From Deltaproteobacteria bacterium (GTDB lineage: Bacteria; Desulfobacterota; Desulfobaccia; Desulfobaccales; Desulfobaccaceae): a DNA stretch of 64,000 nucleotides. Positions within the stretch are counted from its first letter, which is position 1. Every line of letters starts with the position of its first letter. The translations under genes were made by a program, and so were the position numbers. Location of the stretch: assembly GCA_019309545.1 (NCBI GenBank), contig JAFDGA010000013.1:1-64000 (forward strand). Reading direction: 5' to 3'. Of this stretch, positions 26,205 to 35,562 are shown piece by piece. The notes beneath the pieces are model-generated. The model saw only the letters and a program-made list of their open reading frames with translations, made no database searches and was not told the origin of the DNA.

Positions 26205-28990
26205 CAATAGTTCTCCAGCACCTGGCGACAACGGGCGCAGAGAGTGGGATGGCGGGGGTCCTCACCGGTGGTCCGGGAATAATACCAACAGCGTTCGCAC
26301 TTCTGTCCCGGAGCCTTTTCTACCTTGATGCTTAGCTCGGGAATTTCTTGGCTCACAAGGCCAGGAAGAGCTTTAGACTGAACCTCTAATTCCGAAACCA
26401 TGGTCAGGGTCAATAATTCCGGAGTGTGGGCCTGAAGCTGATCATAGAGGGCGCCGGTAGCCCCCAAAATCAATCGGGCTTCCAGGGAATTGCCGATCAG
26501 CTTGACCCGCCGGGCCTCTTCCAGGGCGCGATAGATCTCTGTCCGCACCTTTAGCAAAGTTTCCCACTTGCTCAACAAAAGCTCATCCGGATGTCCAAGG
26601 GGTAGCTCCGGGAAGGCTGCCAGATGCACGCTGGCCGGCCGGTCTTGGCCTGGCAAATACCCCCAGATCTCCTCGGCCGTAAAGGACAGAATCGGCGCCA
26701 TCAGCAGGGTAAGGCTGGTCAACAGGTCATATAGAGTACTCTGGGCGCTGCGTCGGGCCGGGGAATCGGCCCGTGACACATAGAGTCGATCTTTAAGAAC
26801 ATCCAGATACAGGGCAGAGAGTTCTACAGCGCAGAATTGACGTAGGCGGTGGTAAGCCCGGTGGAATTCAAAGCGATCGTAGGCTTCCCGCACCCGAGCG
26901 ATAAGCTGTGCCAGCCACGACAGGGCCAGCCGGTCCAATTCTTCTCGTTCTGAGACAGGGATCAGATCCTGGCTCGGATCAAAATCATAGAGGTTCCCCA
27001 ACAAAAACCGGGCAGTATTGCGGATGCGACGATAGGCCTCGGTGAGTTGTTTAAGAATCTGGTCAGAAAGGCGCACGTCATCCCGATAATCCTCGGCCGC
27101 CACCCACAGCCGCAAAATTTCCGCCCCAAAACGTTTGATGATATCTTGAGGGGCAATGACGTTACCCAGGGATTTGGCCATCTTCTTGCCTTCGCCGTCC
27201 ACCGCAAAGCCATGGGTTAAGACCCCCCGATAAGGGGCCTGACCGCGGGTTGCCACCGCGGTCAACAACGCGCTGTGGAACCAACCGCGATGCTGATCGG
27301 AGCCTTCCAGATAGAGGTCAGCCGGAAAACCCAGATGAGGATTGGTCTCCAGCACCGGGGCAAAACTGACCCCGGAATCGAACCAGACATCCAGGATGTC
27401 ATTCTCTTTTCGAAATTCCCTACCGCCACAATTAGGGCAACGGGTACCGGCGGGCAGCAATTGTTCGGCTTGGCGATTGCACCAGGCCTCGGCCCCTTCC
27501 TGTTGCACCAGTTCAATAATGTTATCGATAACTTGCTGGTTAAGCAGGATCCGGCCGCAAGCCTGGCAATGAAAGGCGATGATCGGCACCCCCCAGGCCC
27601 GCTGCCGGGAAATGCACCAGTCCGGACGATTTTCGATCATGCCATGGATGCGCTCCCGACCCCAGCGCGGCATCCAGGCCACCTGATCGATAGCCTTAAG
27701 GGCCTTGGTCCGCAGATCATTATGTTCCATGGAGATAAACCATTGCTCGGTAGCCCGAAAGATCACCGGCTGTTTACAACGCCAGCAATGGGGGTAGCTG
27801 TGGCTGATCTTTTCAGACCCCAACAAAGCCCCGCGTTTTTGCAGCAGATCGATGATGCCGGCGTTGGCCGCCCACACCTGCTGACCGGCAAATTCCTCCA
27901 CTTCCGGAAGAAACCGTCCATCATCATCCACCGGGGAGTAGGTCTCCAGGCCATAGCGCCGGCCGCTCTCAAAGTCCTCCTGGCCATGGCCGGGGGCAAT
28001 ATGGACCAACCCGGTGCCGGCTTCCAGGGTGACATAATCGGCCAGAATTACCTGCGACCGGCGATCAATCCAGGGGTGTTGACAGACCAGCCCTTCCAAT
28101 CGAGAGGCAGGAATCAAGGCCTTTTCCACACCTCGTAATCCCAGGGTGTGGAGTACTGGTTCGGCCAGGTCGACAGCCAAAATCAGGATTTCCTCCCCGA
28201 CCTGGACAGCCGCATAGTCAAACCGGGGATTGAGGGCAACGGCCAGATTGGCGGGCAGGGTCCAGGGGGTGGTGGTCCAGATGACCAGCGAGATCGGAAA
28301 GCCGGCCAACTCGGGATAATCGCCGGCCAGATCCGATAATAAGGGAAACTTCACGAAAATCGAAGGAGTCTCGTGGTCATGATATTCGACTTCGGCTTCG
28401 GCCAGGGCAGTGTGGCAGGTGCTGCACCAGTAGATGGGTTTCTTGCTGCGATAAACCGCGCCGGACAGAGCAATGCGCCCATATTCCCGGATGATCCCCG
28501 CGACATAGTCATTAGACATGGTCAGGTAGGGATGCTGCCAGTCGCCCAACACTCCCAGGCGGATAAACTCCTGCCGCTGAATATCGATGAACCTGAGGGC
28601 ATACTCCCGGCATCGCTGGCGGATCTCGGAGCGTGACAGCTTTAGTCCTTGCCGCTTGAGTTGTTTGTCCACTTCATGTTCGATGGGGAGCCCATGGCAA
28701 TCCCAGCCCGGCACATAGGGGCAGTCCAAACCGCTCATCTGCCGGGATTTAATAATGATATCCTTCAATATTTTGTTCAGCGCGTGGCCGACATGGATAT
28801 GCCCATTGGCATAGGGAGGGCCGTCGTGCAGAATAAAGCGCGGACGTCCCTGATTCTGAGCTCGCAGTTGCGAGTAAATGTCCATTTCTGTCCAACGGCT
28901 CAAGATCTCTGGCTCCAGACGGGCCAGGTTGGCCTTCATGGGAAATTTAGTCTTGGGTAGATTCAAGGTGGCTTTATAATCGATTGCCAT
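26204..28990 (-). CDS. ileS: Isoleucyl-tRNA synthetase
   Basis: Full-length 928-aa class I synthetase. HIGH-type motif PPYANGHIHVGHALNK (residues 57-72), the editing CP1 domain with GTGLVHIAPGHGQEDF, the KMSKS loop as KKMAKSLGNV, and a C-terminal zinc domain (CERCWYYSR and CARCRQ) are all visible. KMSKS is read here as KMAKS, a tolerated change. It leads the operon with lspA. Confidence 0.98.
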   Translation of the reverse strand: MAIDYKATLNLPKTKFPMKANLARLEPEILSRWTEMDIYSQLRAQNQGRPRFILHDGPPYANGHIHVGHALNKILKDIIIKSRQMSGLDCPYVPGWDCHGLPIEHEVDKQLKRQGLKLSRSEIRQRCREYALRFIDIQRQEFIRLGVLGDWQHPYLTMSNDYVAGIIREYGRIALSGAVYRSKKPIYWCSTCHTALAEAEVEYHDHETPSIFVKFPLLSDLAGDYPELAGFPISLVIWTTTPWTLPANLAVALNPRFDYAAVQVGEEILILAVDLAEPVLHTLGLRGVEKALIPASRLEGLVCQHPWIDRRSQVILADYVTLEAGTGLVHIAPGHGQEDFESGRRYGLETYSPVDDDGRFLPEVEEFAGQQVWAANAGIIDLLQKRGALLGSEKISHSYPHCWRCKQPVIFRATEQWFISMEHNDLRTKALKAIDQVAWMPRWGRERIHGMIENRPDWCISRQRAWGVPIIAFHCQACGRILLNQQVIDNIIELVQQEGAEAWCNRQAEQLLPAGTRCPNCGGREFRKENDILDVWFDSGVSFAPVLETNPHLGFPADLYLEGSDQHRGWFHSALLTAVATRGQAPYRGVLTHGFAVDGEGKKMAKSLGNVIAPQDIIKRFGAEILRLWVAAEDYRDDVRLSDQILKQLTEAYRRIRNTARFLLGNLYDFDPSQDLIPVSEREELDRLALSWLAQLIARVREAYDRFEFHRAYHRLRQFCAVELSALYLDVLKDRLYVSRADSPARRSAQSTLYDLLTSLTLLMAPILSFTAEEIWGYLPGQDRPASVHLAAFPELPLGHPDELLLSKWETLLKVRTEIYRALEEARRVKLIGNSLEARLILGATGALYDQLQAHTPELLTLTMVSELEVQSKALPGLVSQEIPELSIKVEKAPGQKCERCWYYSRTTGEDPRHPTLCARCRQVLENY

Positions 28991-29364
28991 TAACCGCCTC
29001 CGGCCCTGATTTAAATTTATAAGATTATCTCATCATCAGGAAATGTCAAGTTTTTGCCAGATTCAGGATATTGATACCAAGTTGCGATCAAAGAGCTAGA
29101 ATGCCCCCTCACCATCGCTCTCTCCCCCGCCAGCGGTGGAGAGGGGATAAAGGATAAAATTACTCATTTGAAAGCTAATCGGTATGAGGGCCAGGGTGGC
29201 CGGTAATTTTTAAATTAGGGACCAAGTCTTTTAGCAAGAACCAAACAATGGACTGTGGCTCTTATACCCTTTCTGGTTTCAGAGGCAACCGGTAACGATA
29301 TTAATTTATGAATATCCCGAACAATTTGTTACAGACAACCGAAACCCGGAACCAGAAACCGGTA
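28991..29364. other. Intergenic stretch upstream of ileS with repeat copy A
   Basis: Contains the probable ileS promoter region near 29000-29040 and the dispersed repeat copy at 29074-29185. Nothing resembling a T-box or a gene is seen in the remainder. Confidence 0.5.
29074..29185. repeat. Dispersed intergenic repeat, copy A
   Basis: 112-bp element running from ATACCAAGTTGCGATCAAAG to GAAAGCTAATCGGTAT. The ends are imperfectly inverted (ATACC...GGTAT) and the centre is a hairpin of the CTCTCCCCCGC/GCGGTGGAGAG type, with one mismatched pair in this copy. Three related copies are at 37103, 41615 and 53841. All lie in non-coding DNA. Confidence 0.85.
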
Positions 29365-30780
29365 TCAGTCCCGAGCAGCGTTAATCTGCAGGATTGTGGT
29401 GGTGTGCGGGGTTACCTTGACCGGGTCGGCCAGACGCTGGCCGACGACCCAGATAATCTGTCCCTGGCTCAAAAGCAATGGAAAAAATGGGCGTTGGCGG
29501 CGGGGGATTTTGGCGTCAACCAGAAAATCCTGGAGTTTTTTGGTGCCTGCCATCCCCAGCGGTTGAAATCGGTCACCGGGCCGCACCGGGCGTAAAACCA
29601 GCGGAAATTCTACCTTTTTTCTGTCCATCAAGACCATCTGGGGGGTGGCGGCCTGAACAGCCACCGGCTTTGCCGGGTAGGTACTCCACTTCAAGGTCCA
29701 GCCCAGCCCGGAAAAGGTCCCCTGATCCTGGCAGGGCAGGACAAATTCGCCAGTAGGCGGCGGTTGAGAAGAACCGCAGTGAAGCACCAGATGGCCTCCT
29801 TCCCGAGCCAGGCGCCAGCCCCCGGGAAGAGAAATCTCTCTCCCCCCGGTCTTGTTCTGGCAAAGGGCCAGGGCGGCATGCAGGTGACGCCAGGTAAGGT
29901 CCGTCAGCTTGCGGCTCGCCCCACCCAGGGCCAGCCGCAGCACTCTCTTCTGTATATAAGGATGAAGGATCAGGAAGCGCTCCAGGTCCAGTTGCAGTTT
30001 GTCGCCGGGAATTTCCTGACGCAACAGCGCCAGTTGCCGGGCGCTTTCCTGAGCCAGATAGTCCTCCTGCTCCTGGAGAAGAGCCTGGGTCCGCCAGACC
30101 GCCTCTTTAAGACGCGGGTTGTAATGTCGTAGTAGCTCCGGCAGCAGATCCAACCGCAATTGATTGCGGCGGTATTTGCGACTCAAGTTACTGGAATCCT
30201 GGCAATAAGGCAGGCCTTCGTGGTCCAGCCAGGCCAGTATTTCGGCCTTGGCAATTCCCAACAAGGGGCGCACCACTCCGGTAGGACTGTAAGGCCACAT
30301 GCCTTTCAGACCTTCCGGCCCAGCCCCTCGCAACAGGCGCAGAAAAAACAGTTCCACCTGGTCATCGGCGGTGTGTCCCAGAGCCAGTTTAGGATAATCT
30401 AGCTCCTGGCGCAGCCGCGCAAAGAAGGCCAGGCGGAGTTGCCGAGCTGCCACCTGCAGAGAAAGTTTATGGCGCTGGGCATAATGGCGCACTTCTCCCC
30501 GCTCCTGGTAGCAAGGCAGCCCCAGGATAGCAGCCTGCTCCGCTACCCAGGCCGCTTCTTGCTGCGATTCCCCATCTCTTAACCCATGCTCAAAATGAGC
30601 TACTCCCAGAGATAAACGCCAGGTCTGTTTTAATCGATTCAGGAGATACAAAAGGGCCATGGAATCCGGCCCGCCGGATACCCCCAGCAGGACCCGGTCA
30701 CCGGGCTGAAACATTTGGTGTTCCTGGATAAAAGCCAGTACCTGAGAAGGCAATGCTGATCCTGGTTGCTTAGGACCCAT
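29365..30780 (-). CDS. tilS: tRNA(Ile)-lysidine synthase
   Basis: Converts C34 of the tRNA-Ile with CAU anticodon to lysidine so it reads AUA. The 471-aa protein has the N-type PP-loop ATPase motif SGGPDSMALLYLL near residue 34, GHTADDQVELFFLRLLRG, and C-terminal TilS domains (RPVRPGDRFQPLGMAGTKKLQ). Upstream is a single-receiver gene in the same direction at 128 bp. Essential in nearly all bacteria. Confidence 0.95.
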   Translation of the reverse strand: MGPKQPGSALPSQVLAFIQEHQMFQPGDRVLLGVSGGPDSMALLYLLNRLKQTWRLSLGVAHFEHGLRDGESQQEAAWVAEQAAILGLPCYQERGEVRHYAQRHKLSLQVAARQLRLAFFARLRQELDYPKLALGHTADDQVELFFLRLLRGAGPEGLKGMWPYSPTGVVRPLLGIAKAEILAWLDHEGLPYCQDSSNLSRKYRRNQLRLDLLPELLRHYNPRLKEAVWRTQALLQEQEDYLAQESARQLALLRQEIPGDKLQLDLERFLILHPYIQKRVLRLALGGASRKLTDLTWRHLHAALALCQNKTGGREISLPGGWRLAREGGHLVLHCGSSQPPPTGEFVLPCQDQGTFSGLGWTLKWSTYPAKPVAVQAATPQMVLMDRKKVEFPLVLRPVRPGDRFQPLGMAGTKKLQDFLVDAKIPRRQRPFFPLLLSQGQIIWVVGQRLADPVKVTPHTTTILQINAARD

Positions 30781-30907
30781 AGGCAGATTGCTCTAAGATA
30801 ATGATAATCGGACTAAAATTTACGGTTCGAAATACCCCGATAACAACAAGATTAACATACTGATATCATAATTATTTTAACAAAAAAAACCAAAATTCCA
30901 AACAGTA

Positions 30908-31279
30908 TCAATCCGGCTTGAGGGGGCACAGTTCCGAAATCACCCGCAAGAGGGTGTGCTTCGAAAACGGTTTGGGAAGGAAACGGTTGATCACCTGGGG
31001 TACGGCTTTGGCGGCTTTCATGGTGCGGGTTTCCGAGGAGATCAAAACAACCTGGCAACTGGGCAGAATCTCTTTGAGGGAATGGGCCAGTTCCAGGCCG
31101 TTGCGGGTGGGCAGATGGTAGTCGATCACGGCTCCGGTGTATTGCTCGGTGCGCAGGTTTTCTTCCAGCCGGTCTCCAGAGGCTAGAGGCGTGACCTCAT
31201 ACCCGGCCCGAAGCAAGATCGCAGTCAACGCTTCTCGGGTCCGCTGATCATCATCTACCACTAAAATCTTGACGCTCAC
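30908..31279 (-). CDS. Single-domain response regulator (receiver)
   Basis: A 123-aa receiver with all functional residues: acidic DDD at 9-11, phospho-acceptor D53 (VIDYHLPTRNGLE), S in LISSETR, and K in LPKPFSK. There is no output domain. It is 136 bp downstream of the sensor kinase gene on the same strand and is the likely partner of that kinase. Confidence 0.9.
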   Translation of the reverse strand: MSVKILVVDDDQRTREALTAILLRAGYEVTPLASGDRLEENLRTEQYTGAVIDYHLPTRNGLELAHSLKEILPSCQVVLISSETRTMKAAKAVPQVINRFLPKPFSKHTLLRVISELCPLKPD

Positions 31280-31415
31280 GGATGTCCCTCGGAATTAATA
31301 ATAACAGGAAAAGTCTTGATGATCAACATGTTATAGAATAAAGTAATTCCCTCCATGATCCGCCCGCCAATACCGGAGGTCCAAGCCGATTAGATTTCTA
31401 TCCGACTAAATCTTT

Positions 31416-33299
31416 CTAAGGCGGAGAAAGTTCATCATTTGCATCCGACTCCGGCATCGCTGGTCCACTGGTAGGCAAGCACACATGGATGCAAGTCCCC
31501 TGACCGGGTTGAGACTCCGCCCAAACCTTTCCCTGATGGGCCTCCACAATAGTTTTACAGATGTATAGACCAAGGCCGGAGCCGGCCGCCCGGTGCCGGG
31601 AGGAATGATTAGTCCGGTCCGGGTACTTTTGAAACAGGCTCTCCAAAGTTTCAGGGACCATCCCACTGCCGGTGTCCGCGACAATAATTTCAACCGCAGG
31701 TCTGCCGCCATCCAGAGTCTGGGTTTGGGCCACGACCGAGATCTGACCCCCGGGCGGAGTAGCCTCCAGGGCGTTGTCGATCAGATTAAACAAGACCCGT
31801 TCCAGGTAACGTTCGTCGGCCCAGATCTGGGGTAGTCCGGAAGCCAGCTCGGCCTGGAGATTGACCCCCTGGTGCTGCGCTATTTCAGCATAATGTTGAA
31901 TTATCCGATTGATAACCATTCCAGGCACCAAGCTCTCGGGCTGCAGCTCCAAATGGCCGGACTCAAAACGAGAAACATCTAAGACATTGTGGACGTGCAA
32001 GAGCAAATTTTCGCTGCTCTTCATGATGCCTTGCAATTTGCGCTTCACTTCCGGAGGGAGAGTCTCATCCTGCAAGGCCTCGATGGTCAGGCGCACTCCG
32101 GTCAGCGGGGCCTTGATGTCATGGACAATCATGGAGAGAAAATCGGCGTTGGCGGCAATACGGTCGCGCTCCTCCTGGAGAAGCTGGGTTTTTTCCCTGA
32201 GGGCGCGAGTCATGGTATTAAAAGACCTGGCCAGTTCTCCCAACTCATCGCGGCTGGTAACCGGAATATCGCCGGGCAATTCCTCGCGGGCGGCCTGGCG
32301 GGTACCTTCGGCCAGGTGAGCGATCTGTCGCCGCATGCCCTGGGATAGCAGGAAACTCAGAAAAATTCCCAGAAGGGCACTGCCGCCGCCGACCCCAAAG
32401 ATCACTAAGTTAAGGGCCAGCCTAGCATTAGCCACCTCTTTATGGCTGATCCCCACCACAATCAGGTTTTCCCAAGGTTTCTCTTCCTGTTCCAGAGGTA
32501 AATAGGTAATGGTATAAGTCTGGTCACCCAAAACAATGCTTTGTACCCGCGCCGATTCTTGGCCGGAGGTGGCGGCTCGGTTTTTACCCAATTTGAGTTC
32601 CTGGAGAGCAGACTCGGGGATATCCTTAAACGAATTGACAATCACCCGGTCGGCATAAAAAATCGCCACCTCTGCTCCGGGGCCGCGGGAGATGGATTCA
32701 ACAAAGCCCCGGTCGATCAATAAACCGGTAAGGACTACGCCCACCACCTCTTTTCCATAAAAAATGGGGGCAGTGGCGCTCAGAGCAATGCTATCTTGCC
32801 ACTGGGTGATACGGCTGGCCCGCTTACCTTTTAAGGCGGCCCGCACCAGGGGGTTCCCGGAAATATCTACCCCGATGGCCCCGGGGGCATGAACCCGAAC
32901 CACGATCACTCCCCGGCGGTCGGTGATGGTCAGGATATGCAGACCGGCCTCTTTCATCTGGGGAGTGGCCAGAAACCTGAGAGATTCAAAATCATTGAGG
33001 AACAACAGTTCTGCATAACTGGGAGTATTGGACAACAAATCCGCCGCCTGGACCACCTTTTGGTTCTTCTCCAGGTAATCCGCCAATACCAGTCGGGCCA
33101 CCAGGCCTACCCGCTGCTGGTGCCACTCCAGGATCTGTCGAGTGGCTAAAAACCGCATCACCAACAACAGTCCCACCAGGGCGAGCAGCAGGGATAATAA
33201 ATTGACGCCGATGAGTTTAAAGCCAACCTTATTTTTTACCGCCATTTTAGATACTGCTACCTCTGGGGCGCTGGAGTAACGCTCCTTAGTCTTGCCCAT
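31416..33299 (-). CDS. Membrane sensor histidine kinase (sensor-HAMP-HisKA-HATPase)
   Basis: The 627-aa protein has a first membrane helix at about 27-50, a periplasmic sensor domain of probable Cache type (VIVVRVHAPGAIGVDISGNP is a typical strand and turn), a second helix near 283-308, then HAMP (SRDELGELARSFNTMTRAL), HisKA with MIVHDIKAPLTGVRL (His near 392) and HATPase (LIDNALEATPPGG, DTGSGM, GSGLGLYI). The ATG at 33299 faces a divergent promoter region shared with the hydrolase gene. Confidence 0.9.
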   Translation of the reverse strand: MGKTKERYSSAPEVAVSKMAVKNKVGFKLIGVNLLSLLLALVGLLLVMRFLATRQILEWHQQRVGLVARLVLADYLEKNQKVVQAADLLSNTPSYAELLFLNDFESLRFLATPQMKEAGLHILTITDRRGVIVVRVHAPGAIGVDISGNPLVRAALKGKRASRITQWQDSIALSATAPIFYGKEVVGVVLTGLLIDRGFVESISRGPGAEVAIFYADRVIVNSFKDIPESALQELKLGKNRAATSGQESARVQSIVLGDQTYTITYLPLEQEEKPWENLIVVGISHKEVANARLALNLVIFGVGGGSALLGIFLSFLLSQGMRRQIAHLAEGTRQAAREELPGDIPVTSRDELGELARSFNTMTRALREKTQLLQEERDRIAANADFLSMIVHDIKAPLTGVRLTIEALQDETLPPEVKRKLQGIMKSSENLLLHVHNVLDVSRFESGHLELQPESLVPGMVINRIIQHYAEIAQHQGVNLQAELASGLPQIWADERYLERVLFNLIDNALEATPPGGQISVVAQTQTLDGGRPAVEIIVADTGSGMVPETLESLFQKYPDRTNHSSRHRAAGSGLGLYICKTIVEAHQGKVWAESQPGQGTCIHVCLPTSGPAMPESDANDELSPP

Positions 33300-33368
33300 A
33301 GCCTGATTAACCCAAGCTATGCTATAATTATTGGAGTTTAATCAAAGATAGCATAATTAGAGAGAAAT
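33300..33368. promoter_or_regulatory. Divergent promoter region with inverted repeat
   Basis: Between the divergent kinase and hydrolase genes lies TATGCTAT (33318-33325) and ATAGCATA (33348-33355), an exact inverted repeat 30 bp apart. TATAAT at 33323-33328 could be the -10 of the rightward promoter, though no good -35 is visible. It may be an operator; the binder is unknown. Confidence 0.35.
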
Positions 33369-33986
33369 ATGGAAGAAAAAGTCATAATTCCGGGGCCAGA
33401 GGTCAGCCTGGAAGGGCGTTTCACGCCGGGACCTGACGGCGGCGTAGTCATCGCTCACCCACATCCGTTATTTGGGGGGAGCATGGACAATAATGTGGTC
33501 TGGACCGCCAGACAGGCTTTCCAGGCCCGGCGCTGGGCAACCCTGCGGTTTAATTTTCGCGGCGTTGGCCGCAGTTCCGGCACCTATAGCGGCGGCCCGG
33601 GGGAGGTGGATGATCTGGCCGCCGCCCTGGGATGGCTAATTGCCCAGAACCTGAAGCCCTGTTACCTGGTAGGATACTCTTTTGGGGCTTATGTGACAGC
33701 TCTAGCGCTGGCCCAAGGGCTGGAGGCGAACGGGGCCTTGCTGGTCTCGCCCCCCATTGCCTTCCTGGACTTGGCCATCTTGCCCCAGGTGCCGGGTCTG
33801 GCGCTGATTGTGGTGGGCGATCGGGATGAGCTCTGTCCAGTGAGCGACTTACAGGCACTGCTGGCTGGCCACCGCAACGCGCCGGAGGTGGTCGTGATCT
33901 CTGGCACTGATCACTTCTTTGGCGGCTGCGAGGATCAATTGTTACAGATTTTGCGGGATTACCCCTTGCCAGGGGCAAGCCATTAG
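33369..33986 (+). CDS. Alpha/beta hydrolase (dienelactone hydrolase-like)
   Basis: A 205-aa cytoplasmic hydrolase. AHPHPLFGGSMDNNVVW is the oxyanion region of the KANL3/Tex30-like family, YLVGYSFGAYVT holds the nucleophile Ser in GxSxG, VVGDRDELCPVSDL carries the acid, and GTDHFFGG the catalytic His. All three members of the triad are present. Substrate unknown. First gene of a plus-strand group with the thioredoxin-like and E1 genes, although the next gap is about 185 bp. Confidence 0.87.
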   Translation: MEEKVIIPGPEVSLEGRFTPGPDGGVVIAHPHPLFGGSMDNNVVWTARQAFQARRWATLRFNFRGVGRSSGTYSGGPGEVDDLAAALGWLIAQNLKPCYLVGYSFGAYVTALALAQGLEANGALLVSPPIAFLDLAILPQVPGLALIVVGDRDELCPVSDLQALLAGHRNAPEVVVISGTDHFFGGCEDQLLQILRDYPLPGASH

Positions 33987-34170
33987 CCCTATCCAACGAA
34001 CCAGGCTGCTGGCCGGTTCACTCCCAGCGTCGAAAAGCCCCAGACCTTGTAAAATAAATTGTGATTTTGGGCAAGCTTTAGCAAAACCCCTATCTTTGCC
34101 ATCTGGCTTGACAAAAGCCATACCAGACCTTACTATAACTGACATTTATGACCAAGGGGGATATCCACCC

Positions 34171-34443
34171 ATGGCTACGAAAAGGTCGCATCTGCTGCAC
34201 TTTTATGGCCGGGAATGTGTCCATTGCCGGCAGATGGAACCTTTGCTGGCTCGTCTGCAGGATGAGCTGGGGGTCAATATCGAAGACCTGGAGATCTGGC
34301 ATAATCAGGCCAATGCCACCCTCTACCGGCAGTATGATCAGGGACGCTGTGGCGGCGTCCCTTTTTTCTATAATACCCGCACCAATGAGTGGCTCTGTGG
34401 CAATGTATCCTATGAGGCGTTGAAAAAATGGGCCCAGGGTTAG
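34171..34443 (+). CDS. Thioredoxin-like protein
   Basis: A 90-aa thioredoxin fold. The redox motif CVHC is at 16-19 (FYGRECVHCRQMEPLL) and the cis-Pro loop is GVPFFYN. A further Cys pair around residues 57-78 (RCGG and LCG) is unusual and may also be redox active. I use ATG 34171, preceded by AAGGGGG; a longer frame upstream has no similarity. It is 21 bp before the E1-alpha gene, so it may serve that operon. Confidence 0.82.
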   Translation: MATKRSHLLHFYGRECVHCRQMEPLLARLQDELGVNIEDLEIWHNQANATLYRQYDQGRCGGVPFFYNTRTNEWLCGNVSYEALKKWAQG

Positions 34444-34464
34444 GATTACCCGATAGGAGTTAAA

Positions 34465-35562
34465 ATGCTCTTTGAGGACTATGATCCCCTAGCTGGTCGG
34501 CGGTTATCCATCCTCTCCCCGGAAGGCGAGATTGATGAGGAGTTGCGCCCCCCGGAACTGGATGATGTGGCTTTGCTTGAACTTTACGATCGCCTGGTGG
34601 CTTTGCGCCAGGCTGATCAACAGGCCCTTATCTTACAGCGGGCCGGTCGCATGGGCACCTACCCCCCCACCTTGGGGCAGGAAGCAGCAAATATCGGCAG
34701 CGCTGCGGTCCTGGAACCCCAGGATTGGCTGGTGCCCTCTTTCCGGGAAACCGGGGCCATGCTGCTCAAGGGCGTGCCGCTGAAGCTGATCTATCTCTAT
34801 TGGATGGGCTGTGAATGGGGCAGTCACTTCCCCCTGGAGGTGCGGGTGCTGCCGGTCTGTGCGCCGGTCAGTTCTCAGACTCTGCATGGCATCGGGCTCA
34901 GCTGGGCCGCCAAGCTTAAAGCCGAGAATTCCGTGACCCTGATCTATCTGGGGGATGGCGGCACTTCCAAAGGCGATTTCCACGAAGCCATGAATTTTGC
35001 CGGGACCTTTAAAACCCCGGCGATTTTTTTCATTCAGAATAATCAGTATGCCATTTCTGTGCCTCGGACCCGGCAAACCGCGGCCCCGACTCTGGCCCAG
35101 AAGGCCATCGCCTATGGCTTTCCCGGCATGCAGATCGATGGCAATGACCTGCTGGCGGTCTATCTGGCCACTGGTGCCGCCGTCACTCGGGCCCGTTCCG
35201 GCCAGGGTCCCAGTCTGATCGAAGCGGTAACCTATCGCCTGGGGCCGCACACCACCGCCGATGATCCCACCCGGTACCGCTCGGCGGAGGAACTCGAAGA
35301 GCAAAAGCGATTTGATCCCCTGCGGAGAGTCAGGATTTATCTGGAAAACCGGGGGTTGGTGACCGCCGAGACCGAGGCGGCGCGACAGGCTCAACATCAG
35401 CAATGGGCCCAAGAGCAGGCCCGGGAAGCCGAGGCGGCAATCTCATATAATCCGGATGAGATTTTTGATTACCATTTTGCCCATCTGCCTCCTTACCTGG
35501 TCGAGCAGAAAGCCTACTGCCAGCGGATCGTGGCTGCCAAGAGAGAGTCAGGCCATGCCTAA
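34465..35562 (+). CDS. 2-oxoacid dehydrogenase E1 component, alpha subunit
   Basis: Thiamine diphosphate-dependent decarboxylase subunit of the pyruvate/branched-chain type. 365 aa, with the TPP motif GDGGTSKGDFHEAMNFAG followed by NN in IQNNQYAIS, and the phosphorylation-loop-like TYRLGPHTTADDPTRYR. It overlaps the beta-subunit gene by 8 bp. No E2 or E3 gene is in the window, so substrate (pyruvate or another 2-oxoacid) cannot be fixed. Confidence 0.92.
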   Translation: MLFEDYDPLAGRRLSILSPEGEIDEELRPPELDDVALLELYDRLVALRQADQQALILQRAGRMGTYPPTLGQEAANIGSAAVLEPQDWLVPSFRETGAMLLKGVPLKLIYLYWMGCEWGSHFPLEVRVLPVCAPVSSQTLHGIGLSWAAKLKAENSVTLIYLGDGGTSKGDFHEAMNFAGTFKTPAIFFIQNNQYAISVPRTRQTAAPTLAQKAIAYGFPGMQIDGNDLLAVYLATGAAVTRARSGQGPSLIEAVTYRLGPHTTADDPTRYRSAEELEEQKRFDPLRRVRIYLENRGLVTAETEAARQAQHQQWAQEQAREAEAAISYNPDEIFDYHFAHLPPYLVEQKAYCQRIVAAKRESGHA

